A stretch of 36,717 bases of DNA from Oligoflexia bacterium (GTDB lineage: Bacteria; Bdellovibrionota; UBA1018): the NCBI GenBank assembly GCA_023700925.1, contig JAMPXZ010000006.1, positions 1-36,717 of the forward strand. Direction: 5' to 3'. This document shows, in pieces, positions 7,558 through 14,342 of the stretch. The position numbers were made by a program, and so were the translations under genes. How positions within the stretch are numbered: position 1 is the stretch's first letter; every line of letters starts with the position of its first letter. The notes beneath the pieces are model-generated. The model saw nothing but the letters and a program-made list of their open reading frames with translations, did not search any database and was not told the origin of the DNA.

Positions 7558-8258
7558 GTTTCCATTCCTGAAAACGCCAGCCATGCATGATACGAAGGCT
7601 GAGCGAGGTTCAACCGCAGCATACTGAGAAACAAAAGCTCGGACGAAAGAGGCTGCTCGATCGCGAAATTCGCGGCGACTCCGGCGAGATTCAGCTTCGC
7701 GCGATGGACGGTGGCGCTGCCAAAGGCGGTACGCTGTCCGATGACGAGAATCCCTTCCAGGCGCAAGGTGAAGAACAAGGATTCCTTACGGTACCCGAGC
7801 TCCAGTCCAGGATAATTCATCAGGCCGATCGCCGAGGTATCAAACCCGGTCATGTCCGCGAATCCGAACCAGAACCCAAAATGATCGAGCACCCCGAGAG
7901 TGAACTGTCCGACGGAGGCGGACCAGGCCGCTCCCAACTTGAGCTGGTTGGAAATGTAGACGGCGTTGAGCGCGGCACTCAGGGAGAAGCGAGGCGCCAG
8001 GTTGTAGCGCATCTGAGCCGCCAGGGTCGGCACTTCGCGAAGCTCCTCCTCAGCGACCGAGCGCGGCAGGAGCGTAACACTGAATCCAGCCGAATAGATC
8101 AACGTCCCCGTGGAGAGATTCTCCGGAAAAACAATAGGCTCCACCCTCCCCAGTGCCGGAGTCGACATCGCAGCGGATGTGAGCGAAAGCGCCAGCAAGG
8201 CGCGCTTACCGGAATTGCTGAGAATAGTCAGAAGCGAAGCTTTTGAGTGACTCATCAT
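7515..8258 (-). CDS. Predicted outer-membrane beta-barrel protein
   Basis: A 247-residue protein. A signal peptide is visible (GKRALLALSLTSAAMSTPALG), and the mature part is built of amphipathic strands (FSLSAALNAVYISNQLKLG, ASVGQFTLGVLDHFGFWFG, LFFTLRLEGILVIGQ) ending in SLQLVF with terminal Phe, typical of barrels. The start is one of two adjacent ATGs (8258 or 8255), which puts the first roughly 17 codons inside the end of the metallophosphoesterase gene. Its own end overlaps the GDPD lipoprotein start. The family is not recognised. It shares general barrel character with the 186-residue protein at the end of the operon. Confidence 0.7.
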   Translation of the reverse strand: MMSHSKASLLTILSNSGKRALLALSLTSAAMSTPALGRVEPIVFPENLSTGTLIYSAGFSVTLLPRSVAEEELREVPTLAAQMRYNLAPRFSLSAALNAVYISNQLKLGAAWSASVGQFTLGVLDHFGFWFGFADMTGFDTSAIGLMNYPGLELGYRKESLFFTLRLEGILVIGQRTAFGSATVHRAKLNLAGVAANFAIEQPLSSELLFLSMLRLNLAQPSYHAWLAFSGMETWALYPELSLQLVF

Positions 8259-9201
8259 ATCTCATCAAGGTGACCGCCAGCTCGCCGGTCTTCCGCGTTT
8301 CCATTGTCAGGTAGTGAAAGAATCCCCTGTCTCGTCTGTTCGGGTAAATGTCCCGGAACTTCTGCTTTGGCCCGTTTCGAAGAGGATGAAGGAGTCCTCC
8401 CCCACCCCCGATCACCATGAAGTCCTTTCCACCCTCCTGAAAGTGTTCATAGGCGTGTGCGTGGCCGGAAAGCATCAAACGGGTCTTCTTTGAAGCGAAG
8501 AAGGCCGGGAGAAGGCGAGACTGAACCGTTTTGGACTCAGAGACCACGGTACTGTTGGTGAAGGGTGGATAATGCGTCTGCACAATCACAAACCTGATCT
8601 CCGGCTTGCGGTCGAGGTACTCCAGCTCCGACTTGAACCCTGCGTCCTGCAGCTGGACATCGACCTTCGAGAGCTCAGAAAAGTTGCTGTCCAAAAGGAT
8701 CACTCCGATCGGACCGATCTCGACGGTCTGCCACTGACAATCTGAGCGGGAGGGAACGTTTCTGCGAAAGTGCCGTGTGGCAGCCTCCGCGCTTAACATG
8801 AATTCATGGTTCCCCGGCGTTGCAAAGAGCGGAATTCGTAGCTTGGATAGGGGCTGGAATGCCTGACGGAAGTATTCCCAGTCGCCTGGCGACGAGCCCA
8901 TTGCAACCAAGTCGCCCCCATGAAGGACAGCGTCCGGACTTTGCAGGGCGATCGACTCGAATATCTTGCGCGTAACCTGAGCGTTGTCGTCGTACCGTAA
9001 CCGGAGCCGCTCAAGCCATATCGGCTCCTGCGTGTCGCTCACGAAAGCCAGCGACGCCATCGCCCCACGCGGTGCCAACCGGGTCCGACAGTTCGTCGCC
9101 GAGTGAGCCGAGGCGGAGAAAGCGGCGAACCCGGCAACCAGAAGAACCGCCCAACATTGAAGGAGGCGCTTATGCCTGAAGAGTAAGAATCTGGGAGTCA
9201 C
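8206..9201 (-). CDS. Exported calcineurin-like metallophosphoesterase
   Basis: A 331-residue protein. A signal peptide (LLQCWAVLLVAGFAAFSASAHSA) precedes the metallophosphoesterase fold. Its motifs are in order: FVSDTQ (the usual DxH as DxQ), HGGDLV (GD), TPGNHEF (GNHE), QTHYPP (H) and SGHAHAYEH (GHxH). The Asp-x-Gln in motif I matches purple-acid-phosphatase/PhoD-like exported members, where the first metal may be bound differently. The likely action is hydrolysis of phosphate mono- or diesters in the periplasm or at the surface. It is the first gene of a four-gene overlapping operon with two barrels and a GDPD lipoprotein. The start is a GTG with no Shine-Dalgarno, and a -10-like TATTGT lies 6 bases before it. 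Confidence 0.85.
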   Translation of the reverse strand: MTPRFLLFRHKRLLQCWAVLLVAGFAAFSASAHSATNCRTRLAPRGAMASLAFVSDTQEPIWLERLRLRYDDNAQVTRKIFESIALQSPDAVLHGGDLVAMGSSPGDWEYFRQAFQPLSKLRIPLFATPGNHEFMLSAEAATRHFRRNVPSRSDCQWQTVEIGPIGVILLDSNFSELSKVDVQLQDAGFKSELEYLDRKPEIRFVIVQTHYPPFTNSTVVSESKTVQSRLLPAFFASKKTRLMLSGHAHAYEHFQEGGKDFMVIGGGGGLLHPLRNGPKQKFRDIYPNRRDRGFFHYLTMETRKTGELAVTLMRYDESLKSFASDYSQQFR

Positions 9202-9277
9202 AGAGGAACAATACCACCTAACGATGGAAGATCCATTTCCAGAAATAGGAAGGTAGGTTGTTCAGCAGCAACCCGTG

Positions 9278-9484
9278 CTAAAGCACCCCCGGCCTCGTCA
9301 ACTCGGTCGGAAAACGATCCGGATCATATTGCCTGTGGTCTCCCACCGAGCACTGCTTTTGAACCGCGACCACACTTTCTTCCGCACAACCGGCCTCTGA
9401 CTGTTGCTGCGGTGTCGCGCATCCGGTCACCGTGGCCAGCATCAGGGCAATTGGGCAGACTGAGGAACGCAGATATTTTCTCAT
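9278..9484 (-). CDS. Small cysteine-containing lipoprotein
   Basis: 68 residues from ATG 9484, which has AAGGAG about 11 bases upstream; an upstream in-frame start at 9565 is unsupported. The lipoprotein signal is MRKYLRSSVCPIALMLATVTGC, with lipobox TVTGC. The short mature chain (about 47 residues) contains two further Cys and ends PTELTRPGVL. It shares the upstream 10-mer TGTCACAAAT (minus strand) with the next secreted-protein gene. The family is not recognised. Confidence 0.6.
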   Translation of the reverse strand: MRKYLRSSVCPIALMLATVTGCATPQQQSEAGCAEESVVAVQKQCSVGDHRQYDPDRFPTELTRPGVL

Positions 9485-9533
9485 GAGAGCGAGCTCCTTA
9501 CTGTTCGCAAGACGGATACGCGGCCGATCGCTG

Positions 9534-9543
9534 ATTTGTGACA
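9534..9543. promoter_or_regulatory. Shared upstream 10-mer, copy 1
   Basis: ATTTGTGACA on the plus strand (TGTCACAAAT as read toward the gene) lies 50 bases upstream of the lipoprotein start at 9484. The same 10 bases occur 68 bases upstream of the neighbouring small secreted gene. Two exact copies at similar distances from small exported-protein genes suggest a common regulator site. TGTCAC half-sites are also common in CRP- and TyrR-like operators, so the regulator is undetermined. Confidence 0.4.
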
Positions 9544-9596
9544 GCCTCGCCCAAGTAGCCACCAAATCAGGCCACCTCGGGTCGTGATGCGAAGGT

Positions 9597-9848
9597 CTAG
9601 TGGCAGCTATGCTTCTTGCCCGGCTGCGGCACCTGCTCGTCGCCGGACCAGCCCTGGGATTCCAGCTCCCGCTTCGTCGCTGGCTCGGCCCGGTGGTCGG
9701 CCACCTGCCGTGACGGGGCGGGCTGCATCATCTCCTCATAGCTCGACCACCCCTGGGACTCGGACTCACGCTTGTCCGCGAACGCGAAGGCGGTTCCCGA
9801 TACCAGCACCAACGCAAACACCATCGATGACCAAAGCGAAGCTTTCAT
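9597..9848 (-). CDS. Small secreted protein with two GW repeats and a His/Cys tail
   Basis: 83 residues from ATG 9848 (GGGAGA 7 bases upstream). The signal peptide is MKASLWSSMVFALVLVSGTAFA. The mature part has two repeats, KRESESQGWSSYEE and KRELESQGWSGDEQ, each followed by a Pro/Gln segment (MQPAP, VPQPG). It ends in KKHSCH, which could bind a metal. Another secreted protein in this window (23950-24240) has a similar E-L-x-K/S-x-x-GW repeat, so both may belong to a small repeat family. The function is unknown. Confidence 0.65.
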   Translation of the reverse strand: MKASLWSSMVFALVLVSGTAFAFADKRESESQGWSSYEEMMQPAPSRQVADHRAEPATKRELESQGWSGDEQVPQPGKKHSCH

Positions 9849-9915
9849 AACAGAATCTCCCTTGCGGCTTTACAAACCGCGGTCCTTTCAACAGGTATTA
9901 CGGCTCCACCCGGAA

Positions 9916-9925
9916 ATTTGTGACA
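9916..9925. promoter_or_regulatory. Shared upstream 10-mer, copy 2
   Basis: An exact second copy of ATTTGTGACA, on the same strand as the first, 68 bases upstream of the small secreted-protein start at 9848. It also lies 90 bases upstream of the divergent CDGSH gene, so it could act in either direction. Confidence 0.4.
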
Positions 9926-9950
9926 TGAAAGCGGACAGCCCGACCATAAG

Positions 9951-9979
9951 TTGCGCAACGACCCCGCTTTCCCTACAAT
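9951..9979 (+). promoter_or_regulatory. Sigma-70-type promoter of the CDGSH gene
   Basis: A -35 TTGCGC (9951-9956) and -10 TACAAT (9974-9979) are spaced by 17 bases. The predicted transcription start is near 9986, giving a leader of about 20 bases containing AAGGAG before the ATG at 10006. The -35 lies within the perfect palindrome GTTGCGCAAC (9950-9959), a possible operator. Confidence 0.6.
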
Positions 9980-10005
9980 CTACTGACCCCCATCAAGGAG
10001 CACAC

Positions 10006-10245
10006 ATGTCCGACAAAGTCGAAACGATCACCGTGAAAGTTGAACAAGGCAAGAAGTACCACTGGTGCAAATGCGGAAAGAGCTCGAACCAGCCCTTCTG
10101 CAACGGCGCGCACAAAGGGACCGGGATAGAGCCGCTCACTTTTGTCGCTTCCGCCACCGGCGACGTCATGCTCTGCGGCTGCAAGGCCACGAAGTCCCCG
10201 CCGTTCTGCGACGGCACGCACATCAAGCTCAGAAACAAGCCCTGA
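10006..10245 (+). CDS. CDGSH iron-sulfur domain protein (two-motif type)
   Basis: 79 residues. Two CDGSH motifs are complete: C-K-C-GKSSNQPF-C-NGA-H and C-G-C-KATKSPPF-C-DGT-H. Each binds a [2Fe-2S] cluster through three Cys and one His, as in the mitoNEET/Miner2-like family. The two-motif small bacterial form is soluble and thought to act in redox sensing or iron-sulfur/electron transfer. ATG 10006 is preceded by AAGGAG and a good sigma-70 promoter. It converges on the sigma-54 activator gene with 9 bases between stops, and is divergent from the GW-repeat secreted protein. Confidence 0.93.
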   Translation: MSDKVETITVKVEQGKKYHWCKCGKSSNQPFCNGAHKGTGIEPLTFVASATGDVMLCGCKATKSPPFCDGTHIKLRNKP

Positions 10246-10254
10246 GATCGCTAC

Positions 10255-11616
10255 TTAAAGATCATACCGCTCGATCTTCCTCCAGAGTGTACTCCGATGC
10301 ACCTGGAGCTCCTCGGCCGCCTTCAAACGACTGCCTCCGCAACGCTTGAGCACCTGACGAATCATTTCGGCCTCGGCCAGCTCGCCTGGCTTCAATGCCG
10401 GCTTGTCGTGATCCTTGCCTTCGGTGTTTTGTTTCCGGAAGGTCGCCGGGAGACAATTCGGCTGAATGTACCCTCCCCGGCAAAGAACAAAGGCATATTC
10501 GATCGCGTTCTCGAGCTCCCGGATGTTTCCAGGATAGTCGTAGGCCATCAGCAGCTTCATGGCCTCATCCGTCACGCCCAGTAGGCTCATTCCCTTCAGG
10601 AAGTTCTGGCGAGCCAGAAACCGCTGCACGAGATGCGGAATGTCCTCGCGTCTTTCGGAAAGACCGGGAAGAGACAGCTGAATGATATTCAGCCGGTAAA
10701 AAAGATCCTCGCGGAACTTGCCTTCGCGCATCAGGGCAACGAGATCCCGATGAGTCGCCGCGACGACGCGCACATCCGCATGGCGGGTTCGAGTCGCGCC
10801 TAGCGGCTCGTACTCACGGTCCTGCAGGAAGCGCAGGAGCTTCACCTGCACCGCGAGCGGCACATCGCCTATCTCATCGAGGAACAACGTACCCTTGTCC
10901 GCGAGCGCGATCCGTCCGAGCTTGTCCTTTCTCGCGTCCGTGAAAGCGCCCTTTTCGTAGCCAAAAAGCTCTGACTCCAGGAGCGACTCGGGCAGAGCCG
11001 CGCAGCTGACCTTGATGAAAGGATTCCCCGCGCGAGCGGACATCCGATGGATCGTCGATGCGAGGAGGCCTTTGCCGGAACCGCTTGGTCCCTGGATCAG
11101 CACGGTGGCATCGCTTCGCGCAATGTCCGGAAGGATCTCCAAGGTACGCTGAAGGCCAGGATGGCATCCCACGATATCGGCCATGCTCTGCTGATCGTGG
11201 ATCTGCCGGCGCAGCTCTTCGATAGCCGAAAGGTCGCGAAAGGTTTCGACCCCGCCGACCCGCTCGCCGCTGGATGACTTGAGGATGGCCGTACTGATGC
11301 TGATCGGCACCTTCCTTTCATCCTTATCCAGTACCTCGACCGGGATATTGATGAGCGGAACGCCCGTCTCGAGGGTTTGGCGCAAGGCACAGCCGGAGCG
11401 GCAGATACTTGCCTTGAAAATCTCGTGGCAAGGGTGACCCACGGCCTGCTCACGCGTATACCCGGTAATCCGCTCCGCCGCACGATTGAAGCTCGTGATC
11501 CTGAAGGACGGATCCACGGTGAACACTCCGTCGGCGACGCTGTCGAGAATCGTGGAATGCCAGTGCTCATCGGCTCCATCTCGGTCCTTGCTGTTGTGGT
11601 CACTCGGGCACATCAC
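10255..11616 (-). CDS. Sigma-54-dependent activator (PAS, AAA+, Fis-type HTH)
   Basis: 453 residues. An N-terminal PAS domain (about 20-125, ILDSVADGVFTVDPSFRITSFN) contains a Cys cluster C63-x8-C72-x3-C76, a plausible redox or Fe-S sensor. The AAA+ domain (about 145-375) has Walker A GPSGSGKG (176-183), the loop-1 motif GAFTDA (223-228) in place of GAFTGA, Walker B GTLFLDEIGD (242-251) and arginine fingers in FREDLFYRL. The C-terminal Fis-like helix-turn-helix is AEMIRQVLKRCGGSRLKAA... through about 450. It uses ATP hydrolysis to open sigma-54 promoters. A strong -24/-12 promoter lies in the divergent intergenic region, so the small membrane gene at 11713 is its probable target. The signal is unknown; the Cys cluster and neighbouring CDGSH gene hint at redox. 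Confidence 0.92.
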   Translation of the reverse strand: MMCPSDHNSKDRDGADEHWHSTILDSVADGVFTVDPSFRITSFNRAAERITGYTREQAVGHPCHEIFKASICRSGCALRQTLETGVPLINIPVEVLDKDERKVPISISTAILKSSSGERVGGVETFRDLSAIEELRRQIHDQQSMADIVGCHPGLQRTLEILPDIARSDATVLIQGPSGSGKGLLASTIHRMSARAGNPFIKVSCAALPESLLESELFGYEKGAFTDARKDKLGRIALADKGTLFLDEIGDVPLAVQVKLLRFLQDREYEPLGATRTRHADVRVVAATHRDLVALMREGKFREDLFYRLNIIQLSLPGLSERREDIPHLVQRFLARQNFLKGMSLLGVTDEAMKLLMAYDYPGNIRELENAIEYAFVLCRGGYIQPNCLPATFRKQNTEGKDHDKPALKPGELAEAEMIRQVLKRCGGSRLKAAEELQVHRSTLWRKIERYDL

Positions 11617-11651
11617 TCACGTCTCCTCATCGCTATCTTGAGGCCAGCTGC

Positions 11652-11665
11652 GGCATATCGGTTGC
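11652..11665 (+). promoter_or_regulatory. Sigma-54 (-24/-12) promoter
   Basis: CGGCATATCGGTTGCAA contains the invariant GG (11652-11653) and GC (11664-11665) separated by exactly 10 bases, with GGCA at -24 and TTGC at -12 matching the RpoN consensus. The start of transcription would be near 11677, 36 bases before the ATG of the small membrane gene. It lies 36 bases from the start of the divergent sigma-54 activator gene, the classic arrangement of an activator beside its target. Confidence 0.7.
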
Positions 11666-11712
11666 AACACCATGCGCTAAAGCAATTTAGACTCCAGCCA
11701 CAGGAGGGCTTA

Positions 11713-11880
11713 ATGTCTCTGTTGAATTTCGTTTTCTCACTCGCCGTACTCCTGCTCTGGTTCGGTCCCGCCTTGATCGCCGCAGCCATCGGAATCTCCT
11801 ATCTGTACAAGAGGTTCGTCGCTCAAAGAGTCGCCCTCACCTCTGGCAAAGAGCCGCTGCAAAGGACTACCGCGATCTGA
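11713..11880 (+). CDS. 55-residue membrane protein under sigma-54 control
   Basis: Starts at ATG 11713 behind an excellent AGGAGG. A hydrophobic helix (FVFSLAVLLLWFGPALIAAAIGISYL, about residues 5-30) is followed by a cytoplasmic basic segment (YKRFVAQRVAL) and a polar tail. It is not PspB or any family I can name. The sigma-54 promoter at 11652-11665 and the divergent activator make it the likely output of that regulator. The small size and single helix fit an envelope-stress or respiratory-complex accessory protein. That role is inference. Confidence 0.65.
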   Translation: MSLLNFVFSLAVLLLWFGPALIAAAIGISYLYKRFVAQRVALTSGKEPLQRTTAI

Positions 11881-11931
11881 GCTCTGCGAGAGAGCCAGTC
11901 GATCCGCGAAAAAAGGGAACGCCGCAAGTTC

Positions 11932-11956
11932 GCAACTGTTGCATTGAAACAGTTGC
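11932..11956. terminator. Inverted repeat between convergent genes
   Basis: GCAACTGTT (11932-11940) and AACAGTTGC (11948-11956) form a perfect 9-bp dyad with a 7-base loop, located between the stops of the small membrane gene (11880) and the hydrolase (11971, minus strand). It could terminate both transcripts, although no T-run follows the stem. A third GCAAC at 11963-11967 lies just to the right. Confidence 0.4.
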
Positions 11957-11970
11957 ATTACTGCAACGTC

Positions 11971-12831
11971 TCAACGATGACAATCAGGGAATCTCTCCAT
12001 GAAAAACTCGACGAAGTCCCGCGCGAAAGCCCCGGGCGCTTCGGTATGCGGGCTGTGCCCGACATTTTCATACATCTTGAGCTCCGAGCCCGGAACCCGC
12101 GCGTGCACGTACTCGGCGACGCGCGGACCGTAGAAACGGCAGGCGGAGCCGTAAGGCAGAAAGGTCGGAACGCGAATCGTGGGGAGGACATCGCGATAAT
12201 CTTTCCCTACGAAGCTTTGCCAGGCGGAAAGCCAGGGCTCGGGCGCCAGGGTCTTGAGATAACGTCCGCGCGTCTCGAGCATCGCCTCGGCTGCGGCGTT
12301 ACGAGCCAGCCCATCCCGGCTGCGGCGAATGAGCGCGAGCACAGCGGCGGGAAAATCACCGCGCGCCTCCTGGATGAATTCGGCGTTGTCGTGCTCCGTG
12401 TAGCCGCCATAAAGCCCGAGCGCCCAGTCATCGCCCGTCATCATGCGCGGTGACTGATCGATGATACAGAGGCCGGAGAGCCGTCCATCACCGAACTGGC
12501 GCAGGTATTCCCACGAAAGAAGCGCCCCCATCGAATGCCCGACGAGGATTGGGCGGTCGAGCTCGCAGGCGTCCAGCAGGTTCTGCAGATCGCGCGCGAA
12601 GCGTTCGATCGTGGGGTTCGCCAAACCCGGATCGTGGGGCCTCGCGTCCCAGCCATAGCAGGTGAACCGATCCCCGATCCGCTCGATCAGCGGCTGAAAG
12701 TCCTGCCAATGCGAGGTCCAGCCGGGAACCAGGACCACCGCCGGACCGGCGCCGCGCCGGTACATGCGAAGGCGCGTGCCATCGTCCGCGAAAAAATAAT
12801 CAGCTGCCCGCGACTCGGATGAATCCCGCAT
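11971..12831 (-). CDS. Alpha/beta hydrolase (serine nucleophile)
   Basis: 286 residues from ATG 12831, chosen because it lies 14 bases past the stop of the upstream gene; an in-frame ATG at 12873 would overlap that gene. Oxyanion region VVLVPGWTSHWQDF, nucleophile elbow VGHSMGAL (Ser), and a late catalytic His in ENVGHSPHTEAP place it in the abhydrolase_1 superfamily. Such enzymes hydrolyse esters, lactones or C-C bonds; the substrate is not predictable. There is no signal peptide, so it is cytoplasmic. It is probably co-transcribed with the exported protein upstream (12845-13525). Confidence 0.85.
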   Translation of the reverse strand: MRDSSESRAADYFFADDGTRLRMYRRGAGPAVVLVPGWTSHWQDFQPLIERIGDRFTCYGWDARPHDPGLANPTIERFARDLQNLLDACELDRPILVGHSMGALLSWEYLRQFGDGRLSGLCIIDQSPRMMTGDDWALGLYGGYTEHDNAEFIQEARGDFPAAVLALIRRSRDGLARNAAAEAMLETRGRYLKTLAPEPWLSAWQSFVGKDYRDVLPTIRVPTFLPYGSACRFYGPRVAEYVHARVPGSELKMYENVGHSPHTEAPGAFARDFVEFFMERFPDCHR

Positions 12832-12844
12832 ACCCGGCTCGACG

Positions 12845-13525
12845 CTACTTCCTGCTCGCCGAGATGCCATCAAAAAGCAGGCCGAGCATCACATAGCGAC
12901 CGGAAAGATCCAGCGTACCGACGTTGCCAGTCATCGTCCCCGAGGACGCCATCTTGGTGATGACGTTGCGCTCGAAGCCGCCCTCAACGAAGAAGTAGAA
13001 CTTTTTGTATCCCAAGCCGGCCGATGCGCCGTAGCTCCAGGTCGGGGCCGCGAACCACTCGGCGGGTCCCACCTTGCTGAGCTTGCCATCGAGCGAAGGC
13101 GTCTTCATTTCCAACGTCGTGTTGGTACCCCCCGCGCCCGCGAAGATATCGAACTTGAAAACGCTCGTACGCAGGAACGGCACTCGCGCCAGGAGCAGAA
13201 TCGCGTTCTGCCCGATCGCGCCGTAGTGCAAGGTACTGTTTCCACCCGAGACATACTCCATGCCGAGGCGCCGGGTATAGCGCATGCCAAGATCCAGGAA
13301 CCGCAGCGCCGGATAGGTGATCTCAACGCCGAAGCTCGTCAACCCGTTGAAAGTATCCAGGCCCTGGGCCGTCATCTCGCGATTGAGCTCGGTCGGGCGA
13401 ACCACCGTATTGCCGACGAAAAGGCGCCCCTGCGCCGGGAAGCTCTTGAGGTCCGCCAGGGCCGAGCCGGCGAAGGTCAGGATGAGCAGGGAAAAGACAA
13501 GGACGAGCGAGCTGCGGATGCGCAT
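12845..13525 (-). CDS. Exported protein, probable outer-membrane barrel
   Basis: 226 residues from ATG 13525, preceded by GGAGGA 7 bases upstream. The signal peptide is MRIRSSLVLVFSLLILTFAG with cleavage after ALA. The mature chain has beta-barrel-like alternation (YPALRFLDLGMRYTRRLGME, KFYFFVEGGFERNVITKM, SGRYVMLGLLF), but it ends in SRK rather than an aromatic residue, so barrel insertion is less certain. A glycine-rich loop (FAGAGGTNTT) is present. The family is not recognised. It is followed 14 bases later by the alpha/beta hydrolase. Confidence 0.65.
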   Translation of the reverse strand: MRIRSSLVLVFSLLILTFAGSALADLKSFPAQGRLFVGNTVVRPTELNREMTAQGLDTFNGLTSFGVEITYPALRFLDLGMRYTRRLGMEYVSGGNSTLHYGAIGQNAILLLARVPFLRTSVFKFDIFAGAGGTNTTLEMKTPSLDGKLSKVGPAEWFAAPTWSYGASAGLGYKKFYFFVEGGFERNVITKMASSGTMTGNVGTLDLSGRYVMLGLLFDGISASRK

Positions 13526-13589
13526 GGGTGTTCCTCCACCCAAGATGGTAGCAAGAGGCCTGCGGTTGGCAAGTGCGACGTCCGTCGCG

Positions 13590-13871
13590 CTATCCGCCGA
13601 GAAGTTCCTCACGGATCTTTTCGGCCTGGTCCCGAATGGTTGGGTAGTCGCGCTGCTCGGCCCATTCCACGGGAAAGTAGTGAGTCCTGCGGCCCGTCTG
13701 GACATAAACCCCGCGCCTCAGATGCAGATCATGGGACTCGGGATCATAGTCCTGCACGAGGTCCGGACTGCGCTCGGTGCCGGTCTTCGGCGATACCCGC
13801 ACACGCACGCCGGGAAAGCCCCGGAATTCGTCCTCGAGAAAGTTCAGCAGGTAAGCGAGCGCGTTCTCCAT
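13590..13871 (-). CDS. Small hypothetical cytoplasmic protein
   Basis: 93 residues from ATG 13871 (minus-strand CAGGAG about 13 bases further on is inside the gene, and no strong ribosome site is visible). The composition is acidic and aromatic, with a predicted alpha/beta pattern (ALAYLLNFLEDEFRGFPGV, VRVRVSPKTG, HDLHLRRGVYVQTG, DQAEKIREELLGG). No membrane segment or signal peptide. It lies 64 bases upstream of the exported-protein gene on the same strand and may be co-transcribed. The family is not recognised. Confidence 0.55.
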   Translation of the reverse strand: MENALAYLLNFLEDEFRGFPGVRVRVSPKTGTERSPDLVQDYDPESHDLHLRRGVYVQTGRRTHYFPVEWAEQRDYPTIRDQAEKIREELLGG

Positions 13872-13909
13872 GATTCAGGAGGCATAAGCGATCTGCCCGA
13901 AGGAAACCA

Positions 13910-13938
13910 TTGAAAACGCCCGGGCCTCCCACTATGTT
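13910..13938 (+). promoter_or_regulatory. Promoter 8 bases before the YgbA-family start
   Basis: TTGAAA (13910-13915) and TATGTT (13933-13938) are spaced exactly 17 bases apart. The expected transcription start (about 13945-13947) coincides with the ATG at 13947, and no Shine-Dalgarno lies between. This suggests a leaderless transcript. Confidence 0.5.
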
Positions 13939-13946
13939 CCGCCGCG

Positions 13947-14342
13947 ATGGCGATGCAAGAAACAAGTCCGCGCTACAAGAGAGAGCTGGCGACGCTCACC
14001 GCGATGGCGCTCATCCATTGCCGCGCGAAGCACGGGGACGGACGCGCGCTTCCCTGTGAAGAGTGCCGGAAGTTTCTCGATTACGCGGCCGAACGGCTTG
14101 GAAAATGCGCTTTCGGCGAGACGAAACCGACCTGCGTGAAGTGCCCGATCCACTGCTACGCTTCGGTCGAAAAGGAGCGCGCGCGCACGATCATGAGGGA
14201 AGCCGGGCCCAAGATGCTGCTTCGGCATCCGGTCCTGACCCTTCTCCATTTCCTGGACGGCTGGCTTTCCGGCGGACGGCTCAAGCGCTGGTACCGGGCG
14301 CGCGAAGCCAAGCGCACTCAGGCCGTGCGACCCTCGAAGTAG
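13947..14342 (+). CDS. YgbA-like nitrous-oxide-stimulated promoter family protein
   Basis: 131 residues. The family hallmark is a run of conserved Cys/His: IHCRAKHG, LPCEECRKFLDYAAERLGKC, FGETKPTCVKCPIHCY, then AGPKMLLRHPVLTLLHFLDG. This matches my memory of the E. coli YgbA family (Pfam 'YgbA_NO'), which is induced by nitric oxide through NsrR and whose function is poorly known. The Cys set could bind a metal or an iron-sulfur cluster. The probable start coincides with a promoter's +1 (see the promoter entry). An ATG two codons later is the alternative. Its 3' end overlaps the DUF6178-like gene on the other strand by 25 bases. Confidence 0.85.
   Translation: MAMQETSPRYKRELATLTAMALIHCRAKHGDGRALPCEECRKFLDYAAERLGKCAFGETKPTCVKCPIHCYASVEKERARTIMREAGPKMLLRHPVLTLLHFLDGWLSGGRLKRWYRAREAKRTQAVRPSK

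Noticed and set aside
11713-11880. Identification of the sigma-54-controlled small protein as PspB or PspC
   Set aside because: Only size and a single helix agree; the conserved PspB/PspC sequence features are absent.
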